NCBI GenBank assembly: GCA_024220505.1
Contig: JAKZZE010000028.1
Coordinates: forward strand, 1-64,000
Direction of reading: 5' to 3'
Length of the DNA: 64,000 bases
Source of the DNA: Rhizopus arrhizus
Lineage: Eukaryota > Mucoromycota > Mucoromycetes > Mucorales > Rhizopodaceae
In this document: piece by piece, positions 22,650 to 33,377 of the stretch
Position numbering within the stretch: the stretch's first letter is position 1
How the letters are laid out: each line of letters starts with the position of its first letter
The notes under the pieces: model-generated
The model's input: only the letters and a program-made list of their open reading frames with translations
Database searches by the model: none
Told to the model about the DNA's origin: nothing
Program-made: the position numbers and the translations under genes

Positions 22650-24189
22650 TAGATGGGTCGGTTGTTTTCAATAATGAAATTAATGGTCAATCGAATACCC
22701 ACCATAATAAACCCATTCACCAATCTCAGTTAAATCAGCATCAATATCAAAACAATAAAACATCACCTCAACAATCCCGACATCTTAACGCTATTCTAAC
22801 TCAAAATGAAAGTGATTCCAACTATAAAAGAGAATTATATGCTGCAGTCAGACCCGAAAAGCCACCTGAAGTAGCTAAAGGGGTCCCATATAAGAAAACC
22901 AGACCAACTCCACAAGAAAAGCAAACAAGAACACCGATTATTACTAGAAAAGTCAATACACGTCAACACTTTGAAGAAATCAACCCATCTGCTACAAATC
23001 AAATAGTTACAAACAAAAGTAAAGATATGGATATAGATCTCCCTGTGAAAGAAGTAGAAAGAAAAACACCTCGACAAAGAGCAAAAAGAGAACAACCTGA
23101 TATATCTTATAATATTGTAAACGATATGCTGGAACAACCTGCAAAGATATCAGTACGAGATCTGATAACTACTGCACCTAAATTCCGCAGAGAATTAATT
23201 AGTGCCTGTAGACCAAAAAGAAAAATAGTCAATAAGCAAGTACCTCAACAGACAATGGCATTAATTGAAGATGACGATATAAATACAACAGCTGTATATT
23301 CAAAAGTCAATATTGGAAACCACAGAGTCAAAACTCTAGTAGACTGTGGGGCAGCAAAGACATGCATGTCAAAGGCTTTAGCAGATGCTTTGGAATTAAG
23401 TATAGATGCTGCATCAGAAAGCGTCTTTACCCTAGGAAATGGAACGAAGCAACCTGCATTAGGAATTATCTATGATGTACCAATTGAAGTAAAAGAAGAT
23501 ATGATCATACCTTGTACAATAGAAGTTTTACCAACATGTCCATCGCATCTTATTATTGGAAACAACTGGTTAAACCGTGCAAAAGCAAAGATAGACTTCA
23601 ATAGTTCGTCCTTAAAGGTATCATACAAGAAACAGAAAGCCGAATTGCCTATATCATTTCTCCGCAGAAAAGAAAGCGTACCAAAAATGATTAGTCATAC
23701 ACAAACATATCAAAATCCTGTCAGCATGACAAATTCTTCACCCAAACGAGTTCACTTTGAAGATGAGTCATATGAAGATGATAGTACAGAAAGTGGTGAT
23801 TCTGAAGAAATATCTGAAAGCGACGAAGTAAGCGATGAAGACTGTACAGCCGAAAATGAATCTTCAGAGGAAGAATTACCTCAAGAACAAATGGAAACTT
23901 CATTGTTAGTATTAGATAAAGATATGGAACAATCTATAGAACTAGTACCAGAAGAAAAAGAAAATATTGTTAGAGCACCAAAAGATGGAATGGTTTTGAA
24001 AGCATTCACATCAAATACTTTTCGAATTGACAAGCCACCTGGAAATTATCGAAAGCTTACTTACAGCTTTAATATTACTAACGAAGACATCAGTAAAGCC
24101 ATGGGATACTTCGATATAAATTCAAATATTATTATCAACAAAAGAAACGTCGAAATACATATATACAATCGATCAGGAAACAACATATA

Positions 24190-25819
24190 CAGTAGCGGAC
24201 AAAACTGGTGCACAAAACTTTTTTTCAGCTTTTAACTACCATTACCTGCTCATGGTAATTGCAATAGTCATGAAACTGTACTAGAAGGAGGATATACTAG
24301 TCATTGTAATTTATGTATGTTCTAAGCATGACATTGTTAAAACTGAGCGATAAGCGTGCTTTAAATTTATAAAATTTTATATTTTCTAAAAACCGCAAAA
24401 GTGGCTAAGACTTTAGACTTTATATAATCATCTCATCTCTTGATATCATCGGATGTTCTTCTTTGCATATGCTAATAATATGCGTGTATATCATTTTCAA
24501 TAAAAGAACCCGGCTCTTTAACTACTCTTTTCCATAGATCATCGACCCTTTTTGATCTAGTGTCGTATCATCATACCTTTGCCATCAATTGCCACCTGGC
24601 ATGCTGAAGCGGACTTAGGCCGGGATTAGTGGCGGCTAAACTTGTAGCACAGAAGCGCTGTTATCAAATATTGAGTTTGTGACATGCGTCGACTTGTGCC
24701 TTGTGTCATTGTCATACTGAAACGAGAGATTACGACGTTTTAGACCACTATACGCTAGGCTTTTGTGGTATGAAGTAAGCGAAATATATGTGTATATTTC
24801 TGAGTTCATTATACCATCATATACTTGACACACATATTCCGGTCCTCAATATCTAATACAGCCTTAAAACATAACAGAGCAGCCAGCATGCTTCATTGTT
24901 TGATCACCGTGAAAAAGTCGCTCAGGTTGCTCGACTTGCTTTCAATATTAGTGTATACCATCTGCATCCTTAATGTTCATATTTGTTTCATTGCTAAAGA
25001 TAGCAGACTTCCAGCCCTCTATTGTATACAATGGCTTGTCGTGATACCACATTCATCGCTTTTTCCGGCTAATACAGCTGATGAAATTCTTCGATTCCTT
25101 ACTTCCAGACTCAAAATCTAGCTTCCTACAGTGCCTTCAGACTGACAATTTGCTAATACTGTATCTTAAGGTCCTCAAAATGTGCTGAGCATCGGAAACT
25201 GTGTGTAACGGGCCTTGTCCAAGCTTTAGGTTGGTGATTGAGCTAGTAACTTTTCAGACTAAAAGCGGGAGACCTTCATGATCACAAGACATTAAGTTTC
25301 TTTCTTCCCTCTTTCTCCTGTTGATTGTCCATTTAGAGATTCTTGTTATTCTAGAAATATCTGTTGTCGTACGAACTAAGTGTATTCGAGATCTCAGAGT
25401 TTCGTTTTTACAGTTGCTTATTTTCTTAAACATATAAGGCTAGTACTTTGTTATAGTGAATAGGGTAAAAACAAAAGGGAGGATTCAATGGGAAATACAA
25501 AATAACTATGGTTTTATATATTTTTTAAGAGCTACTAAAATTTACTGATATGCTGTGAAATCTGAAAGCAAACGGGAGAGATATGGGGAAAATCGAAAGA
25601 AGGCTAGACAAGCACCACATTTTTGGCGAAAATTGAAATATGCAAAAAATCACTAAAAATGACCTTATGCCTGGGGGATGTCCGGTACAGTTCCGGTTTA
25701 CATAACATAATGTATATTTTGTACTGTCTTTCAGATGGTATATGCCACAAAAGTCGCAGACATATGGCGGAGATACAATGTTGTTTTTAATTTTTGTGCA
25801 CCAGTTTTGTCCGCTACTG
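24190..25819 (-). mobile_element. Tc1-c transposon, full length, decayed
   Basis: The 1630-bp element has ends CAGTAGCGGACAAAACTGG...CCAGTTTTGTCCGCTACTG and is flanked by TA at 24,188-24,189 and 25,820-25,821. Only short minus-strand transposase pieces remain, for example at 24,636-24,833 (CQVYDGIMNSEIY, LSFQYDNDTRHKS, corresponding to the QDNDPKH region). It cannot encode an active enzyme. It splits the pol of element J. A truncated relative is at 8541-9380. Confidence 0.9.
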
Positions 25820-25939
25820 TATTTGAAGCCGCATGAAGAAATAGGTGTTTTAGAAGAATACGATCTAGAAAACGAAGAGATGATACAAGCATACCAACTC
25901 AATAGAAATTATGATTTGTTTGCCATGGAAAAAGATGTA

Positions 25940-27578
25940 CAGTAGGTCAAAAAATTGCTGCAAGGAATCCATTTTTCTCAATTTTTGTAGCGTACATCCT
26001 GCCACAATGGTACAAACTGCCTCTGTTTCCACATAGTAGATTTCCTACATGTCTTGAAAAGTCCGAAAGAGTTTAAGCCCTATTGGATAAGTATTGAAGG
26101 AAATATGAGGCGCGCAATTTGAAAATTTGAAAAAACGAAAATTTCTACGGAATGAATTTATTTATTAATATTTAGTTGATCCTCCTTTTCTATTAATAAC
26201 CTCTTGAATTCTTACCGGTATGCTATCGATGTACCTTTGGCAAAGTTCTTTATCAAATCCATTCCATGCTTTTTGTACTCGTTCCCAAAGCTCATCCGTA
26301 TTCTTTGCTCTACGTTCGTAACAGCTGAGCTTTAACTTCAGTTGATGCCATACATGTTCTATTGGATTTAAGTCCGGACTCTGAGCTGGCCAATCGTTAA
26401 TATAACTCTATTGGTGACTATTCAACCAGGCTACTGTAGATTTTATCTTGTGCTTTGGGTCATTATCATGCTGAAAGTAAATGTAGGACCAGTCGGAATT
26501 ATAGTGCTCCATAGTATCACGAAGCGTGGTGTTCAAATTATGCTGGTAAACATCCGAATAAATGCTTCCATCGTAAATTTGGCAGTCATATCCTGGACTT
26601 CCGCATGCTATACAGCCTCACGTCATCAACTTGCTAGCTCTATGCTTGACTGTAAATTTCAGGTCACGATGTTGAAAAAGACCACTTGGCCTTTTCCAAT
26701 AGTAGTTACCACCATCAGATCCCCATACATTGATCTCAGATTCATTAAAGAATACCGTTTATTGTCAATCGTCTACTGTCTAATCCTGATGATCGTTGAC
26801 ACATTCTAACTGATGCTACATATGTGCTTTTGTCGGAAATAGCTTCTTTTTTTCTATTGAAAAATGGAACTCCATTGATTTCAGTACCTTAATTTCTGAC
26901 TGGTATGAGATATCATAGCCAAGTTCAGCCAGCTCCCGGCATACCTCTTTGGCAGTATTTGGAACCCCTTTAACGAATTTTCTTTTGCTTAACCGCTTCG
27001 TCACTTTGGAGTTTATTGTAGGTCTACCACCTGTATTTATTGTCCTGTTTAAAAACAACCTTCTAAAGTAACTACTAACAGTTGATTTATGTACTCCAGT
27101 CTCCTTAGCAATAGCGTACGCTGATGTGAGCTCAGTTAATGCTTGTTTGAGATTGTTTACTTTCTCGTTTGATAGTCGTTTAGGCATGTGGTTGATGATA
27201 GGGTAAAAAAGATAAATAGTGCAAGCAAGACAATTTAAAATTTAAAATAAAGGAATTGCAAGCGTCTTTATATACTGCTAACATTCTTACGATGTCAAGG
27301 ATGTGAATTCATACGATAACAATCGGCTGGGTCGTATTAAAATTCGTTATTCCAAACATATGTAAACAAGTAAAAAATGCCAGATGTTTATAACATTCCC
27401 TTTAACTATATCAAATTCCGCCAATAACCATTGTCCATATCAGATAATCGACGAATAAATGCCCTTTCTAGTGAGGTACAAACGATCAAAGTTTGAGATA
27501 GTTTGGTGCAGTATCCATAGACAACCAGCTGTAAAACCGGTATTTTGCAATTCCTTGCAGCAATTTTTTGACCTACTG
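25940..27578 (-). mobile_element. Tc1-b transposon, full-length decayed copy
   Basis: The 1639-bp element has ends CAGTAGGTCAAAAAATTGC...GCAATTTTTTGACCTACTG and is flanked by TA at 25,938-25,939 and 27,579-27,580. The transposase relic starts at 27,187 (MPKRLSNEKVNNLKQAL). It stays open for 123 codons through the helix-turn-helix region to 26,816, after which stops accumulate; the DDE part down to about 26,170 is recognisable only in fragments. It is clearly older than the intact copy at 11,255-12,893. Confidence 0.9.
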
Positions 27579-29290
27579 TAGATTCAAATGAAGACACAGA
27601 AAACGAAACAATAGATCAAGAATCCTACGCCAAGCTAGAAATTGGAAAAATTGAAGAAATGACAGAAAAGAAATTAAGAAAACTGATATACAAGTACAAG
27701 GAGATATTTGACTGGAACAATGACACTATTGGATATACACAATTGATGAAACACAAAATTATAATTGAAGAAAATATACAACCTATCAGTCACAGACCTT
27801 ATCGACTCAGCCCTATCGAATCGGAATACTTGCAAAAAGAATTAGAAAAATATTGCAAATTAGGAGTCATCGCACCCTCAAATAGTCCTTGGTCTGCACC
27901 TGTTATTTTAGTCAAAAAGAAGAATGGCGAATATCGTATGGTAATTGACTACCGCAAGCTGAATACTGTAACCAAAAAGGATTCTTACCCACTACCGAGA
28001 ATTGATGATCTACTCGACACACTAGGAAAAGCCAAAGTATTTTCCGCCTTAGACATGAGAGCTGGATTTCATCAAGTTCCAATGGAAGAAGAAAGCAAAG
28101 AGGTAACCGCATTCACACCCAAATTTGGAGTTTATCATTACAATACGTTACCAATGGGATTAGTCAATTCACCAGCAACCTTTCAAAGATTAATTGATCT
28201 CTGCTTCCGACCACTTCTCAACAAATGTTTAGTTGCATATATAGATGATTTGAATGTATATTCTAATGACAACCATGAACATCTTCTTCACCTAGAACAA
28301 GTATTCAATTGCATTAAAATTGCCAGCTTAAAGCTCAATCCAGAGAAATGCTTCTTTTTCAAAGATCATCTGAAGTTTCTTGGATATATTGTAACTAAAG
28401 AAGGGATACAAACCGATCCAAGCAAAATTGAAAAGATTCAAAATTATCCAGTTCCTAAAACACTCACGCAAATAAGAGGATTCCTTGGATTGGCTTCATA
28501 TTATCGAAGATTTATTAAAAATTTTGCAGCAATCGCACGTCCTTTACACGATCAAACCAAAACATCAAAAAGAATACCTTGGACTAACAAGACAACCGAA
28601 TCATTCGAATTGTTAAAGAAATTATTAACACAAGCACCGGTTTTGGCAAGACCTGACTTTAATCGAGACTTTATCTTAGTAACAGACGCATCAAGAAATG
28701 GTCTTGGATGTATACTGACTCAGTTGGATGAGAACAACCACGAACATCCAATTATATATGCCAGCAGAAGCCTCAAATCAAGCGAAGGAAACTATGGTGT
28801 ATCTAAACTTGAAAGCTTAGCAGTAATATGGGCAGTCAAATTATTTAGACCATATCTATTGGGAAGAAAATTCACAATTATTACCGATCATTCTGCATTA
28901 AAAGGTTTACTCAATTCTACAAATCCAACAGGAATCATTGCAAGATGGATCACAATCTTAGCAGAATATGAATACGAAATCAAATATCGACCTGGAAGAG
29001 TCAATGAGAGTGCCGATTTCATGTCTAGACTAGGATACTGAACACTAAAAGCCGCAGCAATATGATTGTCACCTGAAACACACATTTATTTTATAAAACT
29101 ACATGGAGGCAGGGAGGGGTAGTTGAAACAACACAAAACACAAAAAAAAAAAATCTTACCTGAAACTCATAAAACCACAATACAACCAAATCAAGCAAAT
29201 TTACCGAGCACAAGAATTACAAAAATGGAAGAACAAAAAATGAACTTATTAAAGCAATACCTGCATGATCTGAGGATTCCAGGCAACATA

Positions 29291-30953
29291 CAGTGGGTGG
29301 AAAAATGGTTCCAATGTTTTCGTCTCGCAACTTCAACGTTTTATAACTTTTGAACTACAAATGGTAACGACTCACAAAAACATGCATTTTTTAGCGCTTT
29401 TGCAGCTTATATTAGTGAAAAAAAATTTTGTTTGAACTGTTACACAATCGGGAATAAACTAACATTAAGTACAAAAACCAACATTGGAACCATTTTTCCA
29501 CTACATGCTTTATTTTATTAATATCTTGTATGACCGCCCTTCGCATCAATTACAGCTCTACAACGATCAGGCATACTATCTATGTATCTCCTGAAGTCGT
29601 CTGCTGTAAAAGTAGACCATTCGTTTTCAACACGATCCCATAATTCATGCGCACCTTTTGCCCTAGTATCATATGCACTTAACTTGAGCTTAAGGTGGTG
29701 CCAGATGTGCTCTATTGGGTTTAGATCTGGACTTTGTGATGGCCAGTTGAAGGTATGATCACACTTGAAGTTGTTGTCCTTGAACCATTGCCTAGCTAGC
29801 TTTGATGTGTGTTTAGGATCGTTATCCTGTTGAAAATAGATGTCCTGAGGATTGTAATCATAGTAATCAAGGCTATCCATGAGAGTTGTACTAAGAATTC
29901 CGACATAATCAGAAGCTTTCATTGTGCCTTCACTAATCCAACATGCATAACCAGGCCCGTCATAGGTAATACAACCCCAGACCATGATGCTACCGCCCCC
30001 TCCTTTAACTGTCAAGTCGAGATGATGGGGTTGAAGTTTATCATCTGGTCGACTCCAAAAGTATTTGCAGCCATCTGACCCATAAACGTTGACTTTTGTT
30101 TCGTCACTGAATACCATACGTCTCCAGTCATCGCTTGTCCAGTTTTTATGCTCTTCCGCCCATGCTAATCGTCTTGCTTTCTGAATCTTAGTCAATAAAG
30201 GCTTTTTTACCTTTATCTTAGCATGAAAGTTCATGCTTTTCATAACCTTAATGGTACCTGAGTAGCTAATATTATGGCCAGTGCATACTAGATACTTATG
30301 GACAGCCTTCGCAGTCTTGAGTGTACCATTGACAATCTGCTTACGTATATAAGACTTGGTGGTAACGCTTAGAGCAGCCTTTCTACCAGGGTTTGCTGTT
30401 ACTCTACCAGGAGAAAACCTGTTGGCATATCTACTTAAAGTAGATTTTTTTAAATTAGGGATACGTTCCATTATCACTGAGTATGGCTTGTTTTGTAAAA
30501 CCAATGATTTGATGCTTTCTTGCTTGTTTTTAGAGAGAGAGCGAACCATATGTGTAGTGATACCCCAAATCTTTGATATGTGGAGAAAGAAAAGGAAAAA
30601 AAAAAGCTTTGACCGGGGATAAATTAATTTTATAAGTCACGTAGACTTTTTCGGCGATAGCCGGAATGGTATGACTCATAATCAGCTGAAACGCTCCAGT
30701 GAAAATTCCATTAACTAACAAATAAACTTATCTAGAGCTGTAGTGGAAAAATGGTTCCAATGTTGGTTTTTGTACTTAATGTTAGTTTATTCCCGATTGT
30801 GTAACAGTTCAAACAAAATTTTTTTTCACTAATATAAGCTGCAAAAGCGCTAAAAAATGCATGTTTTTGTGAGTCGTTACCATTTGTAGTTCAAAAGTTA
30901 TAAAGCGTTGAAGTTGCGAGACGAAAACATTGGAACCATTTTTCCACCCACTG
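29291..30953 (-). mobile_element. Tc1-d transposon, complete, with long palindromic terminal repeats
   Basis: The 1663-bp element is flanked by TA at 29,289-29,290 and 30,954-30,955, with ends CAGTGGGTGGAAAAATGG. The terminal repeats extend about 215 bp (29,291-29,505 against 30,739-30,953). Each has an outer site GGAAAAATGGTTCCAATG and a reversed inner copy (about 29,480-29,502 and 30,742-30,764). An intact transposase gene lies between. It interrupts the integrase of element J. Confidence 0.95.
29518..30549 (-). CDS. Tc1-d transposase, intact
   Basis: A 343-residue Tc1-like transposase without stops or frameshifts, normal in length. The start MVRSLSKNKQESIKSL precedes the first helix-turn-helix (SVIMERIPNLKKSTLSRYANRFSPGR) and the second (TAKAVHKYLVCTGHNISYSG). 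The catalytic domain has VFSDETKVN, GGGGSIMVWG, QQDNDPKHTSK and SPDLNPIEHIW, so all three acidic positions are kept. It ends KGGHTRY. The intronless gene fills the space between the long terminal repeats, and its promoter should lie in or next to the right repeat. This copy could be active. Confidence 0.93.
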   Translation of the reverse strand: MVRSLSKNKQESIKSLVLQNKPYSVIMERIPNLKKSTLSRYANRFSPGRVTANPGRKAALSVTTKSYIRKQIVNGTLKTAKAVHKYLVCTGHNISYSGTIKVMKSMNFHAKIKVKKPLLTKIQKARRLAWAEEHKNWTSDDWRRMVFSDETKVNVYGSDGCKYFWSRPDDKLQPHHLDLTVKGGGGSIMVWGCITYDGPGYACWISEGTMKASDYVGILSTTLMDSLDYYDYNPQDIYFQQDNDPKHTSKLARQWFKDNNFKCDHTFNWPSQSPDLNPIEHIWHHLKLKLSAYDTRAKGAHELWDRVENEWSTFTADDFRRYIDSMPDRCRAVIDAKGGHTRY

Positions 30954-32227
30954 TATCTGATAAAATGGTGCGATATCTTAAAAACGAATCAAGCAACTTT
31001 ACTATATACAAAGGCACACTATATCGATACAACACCTCAAACGGTATCATTCGCAAAGTATTAAATAAAGAAGAAGCTCAAAGTATAATACACACTTATC
31101 ACCAACATCCTTTGGGAGGACATCTTGCTTACAACAACACTCTACACAAGATTGCCACACGATATTATTGGGAAAAAATGGCTCGTGACATACAAGAATA
31201 CGTTAAAAAATGCCCAAGATGTCAAGTTCATGGATGCAAAACTCTTAACGAAGAATTGTACCCAGTACCAGTATCAACAAAGCCATTTGACAGAATAGCA
31301 CTAGATGTTAAACATGTTCAGTCATCAAGAACTGGATATCGATATATAATCGTTGGTATCGATTATTTAACGAAATATGTAGAAGCTCGAGCTATACGTT
31401 TTCAATCATCATCTGAAATTGCCCTGTTTTTATACGAAGAAATTATTTGCCGACATGGATGTCCAACTATCATCGTATCAAACAATGGAAAACCTTTTTT
31501 AAGCGACTTGGTACGACAAGTTTGCCGCAGTTATTCAATAATACACAAAGTAATGGACTCATAGAACGATTTAATCGAACATTAGGCCAAATACTCCAAA
31601 GATGAAGTGATGATGAAAAGAAAGACTGGGATCAATATCTACCAGCAACATTATTCGCATATAGATCAATGAAACAGGCTACAACAAAACAAAGTCCATT
31701 CTGCTTAATGTACGGGTATGAGCCTAGAACACCCTTCGATATGGAACATCAGATCTATGAAAAGAAATCTCCAAAGTTTGAAGCAGCTTTGTTTCATCGA
31801 ACCGCTCATCAGTTGCACAATCTTAATCGAATTAGGGAACAAGCAGCTAAGGCCATTAAAGCAACACAGGCAGTACAGAAAAAGGCTATTGAAAATAAAC
31901 TTCTAGATCAACGAAAAGAATTGAAACCTGCTTTCAATCTAGGAGATATCGTATTGATATACAAAGATTACTTATCAACATCTTGGTCTGGAAAGCTTCA
32001 AGACAAATGGGAGGGACCGTACATTATACACCAAATCCTAGGAAAAGGCACATACCATGTTAAAAACATCAACGTACAAGATACCAAAATTAGAAGGGTA
32101 CACGGTAATCGTTTGAAACCATATTCTTTCCCAGACGTACAATGGAAATCGGAACACGAAAGGGTTATCTCAACCACAATAGATGATGAAACAAGAGACT
32201 TACTTCAATAATACACATACACACACA

Positions 32228-32964
32228 TGTTATAGGTAGACATAATAAAATAATAAATTATGCTATAAACCAAACATCTCCAACACTAGCATAGTTAAAC
32301 CATAAAGATCTGACGATGAATTATATCATAAAGAGTAATAAATGTCTTGCATGTATAATACCAACCTGTTATAGTATTAAGTCTTTGCATAATCTCTTTT
32401 ATGATCCAATGTATTTAGTTGCATTGAGACTATGTGTGTCAGAATAGAATATTGTTTTTCTTGCATAGTAACTTTATCGATCTAAACGAATGATTGAGAA
32501 ATATTCTTATGAATAATCCGATTGGTGCCTTAATGACTCCTGTTGTCTCCATTATTAGGTTTCAGTCTTTCTGTACTAATTTAGTAACCAAGTTTACTCA
32601 AACCCAATAACCATTCAGGAACAAAATACAAGTGCCGTCTTAAACAACAATTCCATGGATGCCTATTTATAAATGCAACACTAGTAGCTTAGAACAATGA
32701 TTTATAATATAATTATACAAGATAAGATTCCATGGAACAAGATATGATGGCAATGCCCCAATCCAGAATGAAACATCAAGAAAGAACCAATTGATTTAAC
32801 TCAATCATCCCCATGAATTATTCTTCAAAAGAATATAAATATCCCACCTAAATCCTCATTGAAAAAAGAATAACTTTAACTTGGATATAATCAAGAATAA
32901 AAAGTATCTCAAAGTAATTATCGTTTTGGTGCTTTTTTATTTCTTTTTATCTTCGTTTATTACA
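32228..32964 (+). mobile_element. Putative 3' LTR of element J (or a solo LTR)
   Basis: The sequence begins TGTTATAGGTAG, 17 bp after the pol stop, and ends CGTTTATTACA. It has a TATA-like GAATATAAATATCCC near 32,830. The end TTTATTACA matches the sequence just before the J primer-binding site (20,756-20,764). ACACA flanks both sides (32,223-32,227 and 32,965-32,969), but this lies in CA-rich DNA and may be chance. No matching 5' LTR body is seen, so the assignment is tentative. Confidence 0.5.
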
Positions 32965-33061
32965 ACACACACAAAAAAAAAAAAAAAAAAACTTGAAACA
33001 AACGACATACATGAGATATTTGCAGATAATAAAGTGAGAAAAAAGAAAGGAAATAGTACTT

Positions 33062-33345
33062 GAAAACTAGTGAATGAGTCTCTATGTAACCTCTTTATTA
33101 GATTTCAAGACGAGAGAGAGAACCCATTTAATCAAACTACGCCTTTATATAGGAAATGAAATTATTCAGGGACCGAAGTGAGTTCAAGGTCAATTTTAGT
33201 ATTGAGCTTGAACAATATAAACATTGTATATGAGCTTTTAAGGAATATGTAATAAGTAATATTATGTATTCAGTACTTGTTATTTCTTATATAAGATCTG
33301 AGTAATCTCATACGAATAATAGTATTTAATGAGGTAAATACGACA
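33062..33345 (-). mobile_element. LTR related to that of element N
   Basis: On the minus strand it starts TGTCGTATTTACC at 33,345. It shares with 5418-5703 the GGGTTCTCTCTCTCGTC, AATAAAGAGGTT and GAGACTCAT blocks in the same order. No coding part is attached and no matching target duplication was found, so it is a diverged solo or partial LTR. Confidence 0.65.
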
Positions 33346-33377
33346 ATACACATCGACAAAAAAAAAAGATATAAATA

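Larger units (their letters stand above)
20934..22652 (+). pseudogene. Gag of gypsy element J, interrupted by a solo LTR
   Basis: The frame opens at 20,934 (MTTIGPNVLAPVSNQ) and encodes a retrotransposon capsid region: LIEFYGYEGEDFRHFLEILE near residue 25, a YYENVILKKNPELTYD helix region, and QIFLARLREAV. It ends in a long Asn/Tyr/Gly-rich tail. No CCHC zinc knuckle is seen. A 424-bp solo LTR plus 5-bp duplication sits in the Asn-rich tail at 22,047-22,475. Its 429-bp total keeps the downstream frame, which ends at TAG 22,650-22,652. Apart from that insertion the frame has no stop. A -1 frameshift heptamer overlaps the end and leads into pol. Confidence 0.85.
22653..29041 (+). pseudogene. Pol of gypsy element J: protease, reverse transcriptase, RNase H, split by two Tc1 insertions
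   Basis: Coding parts are 22,653-24,187, 25,822-25,937 and 27,581-29,041, all in one frame. The protease region (about 23,300-23,640) has VKTLVDCGAAKTCMS, where DCG stands for the usual DT/SG, and LIIGNNWL. Reverse transcriptase (about 27,770-28,400) has VIDYRKLN, FSALDMRAGFHQV, LPMGLVNSPATFQ and the catalytic YIDD in LVAYIDDLNVYS. RNase H has ILVTDASRNGLG, KLESLAVIWA and TDHSALKGL. The frame stops at 29,041 after SADFMSRLGY. Tc1-c (24,190-25,819) and Tc1-b (25,940-27,578) interrupt the region between protease and reverse transcriptase. Without them this stretch would be undamaged. Confidence 0.9.
29123..32211 (+). pseudogene. Integrase of gypsy element J, split by Tc1-d and mutated
   Basis: The coding parts are 29,123-29,288 and 30,956-32,211. 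The HHCC zinc finger is present (HTYHQHPLGGHLAYN...KKCPRCQ), followed by the core with the first Asp in RIALDV. The second catalytic Asp is replaced: the motif reads VSNNGKPF instead of VSDNG. A frameshift near 31,540-31,560 is followed in another frame by NGLIERFNRTL (catalytic Glu), then a TGA at about 31,603-31,605 where a Trp codon is expected. The C-terminal domain is open from 31,669 to 32,211 (FNLGDIVLIYKD, DKWEGPYIIHQILGKGTYHV). No chromodomain is present. It is in the same frame as pol but separated by three stops and a purine-rich patch (29,041-29,122). Confidence 0.85.

Noticed and set aside
25742..25821. N-terminal part of a frame starting at 25,742
   Set aside because: It is Tc1-c terminal sequence running in frame into the pol of element J; not a separate gene.
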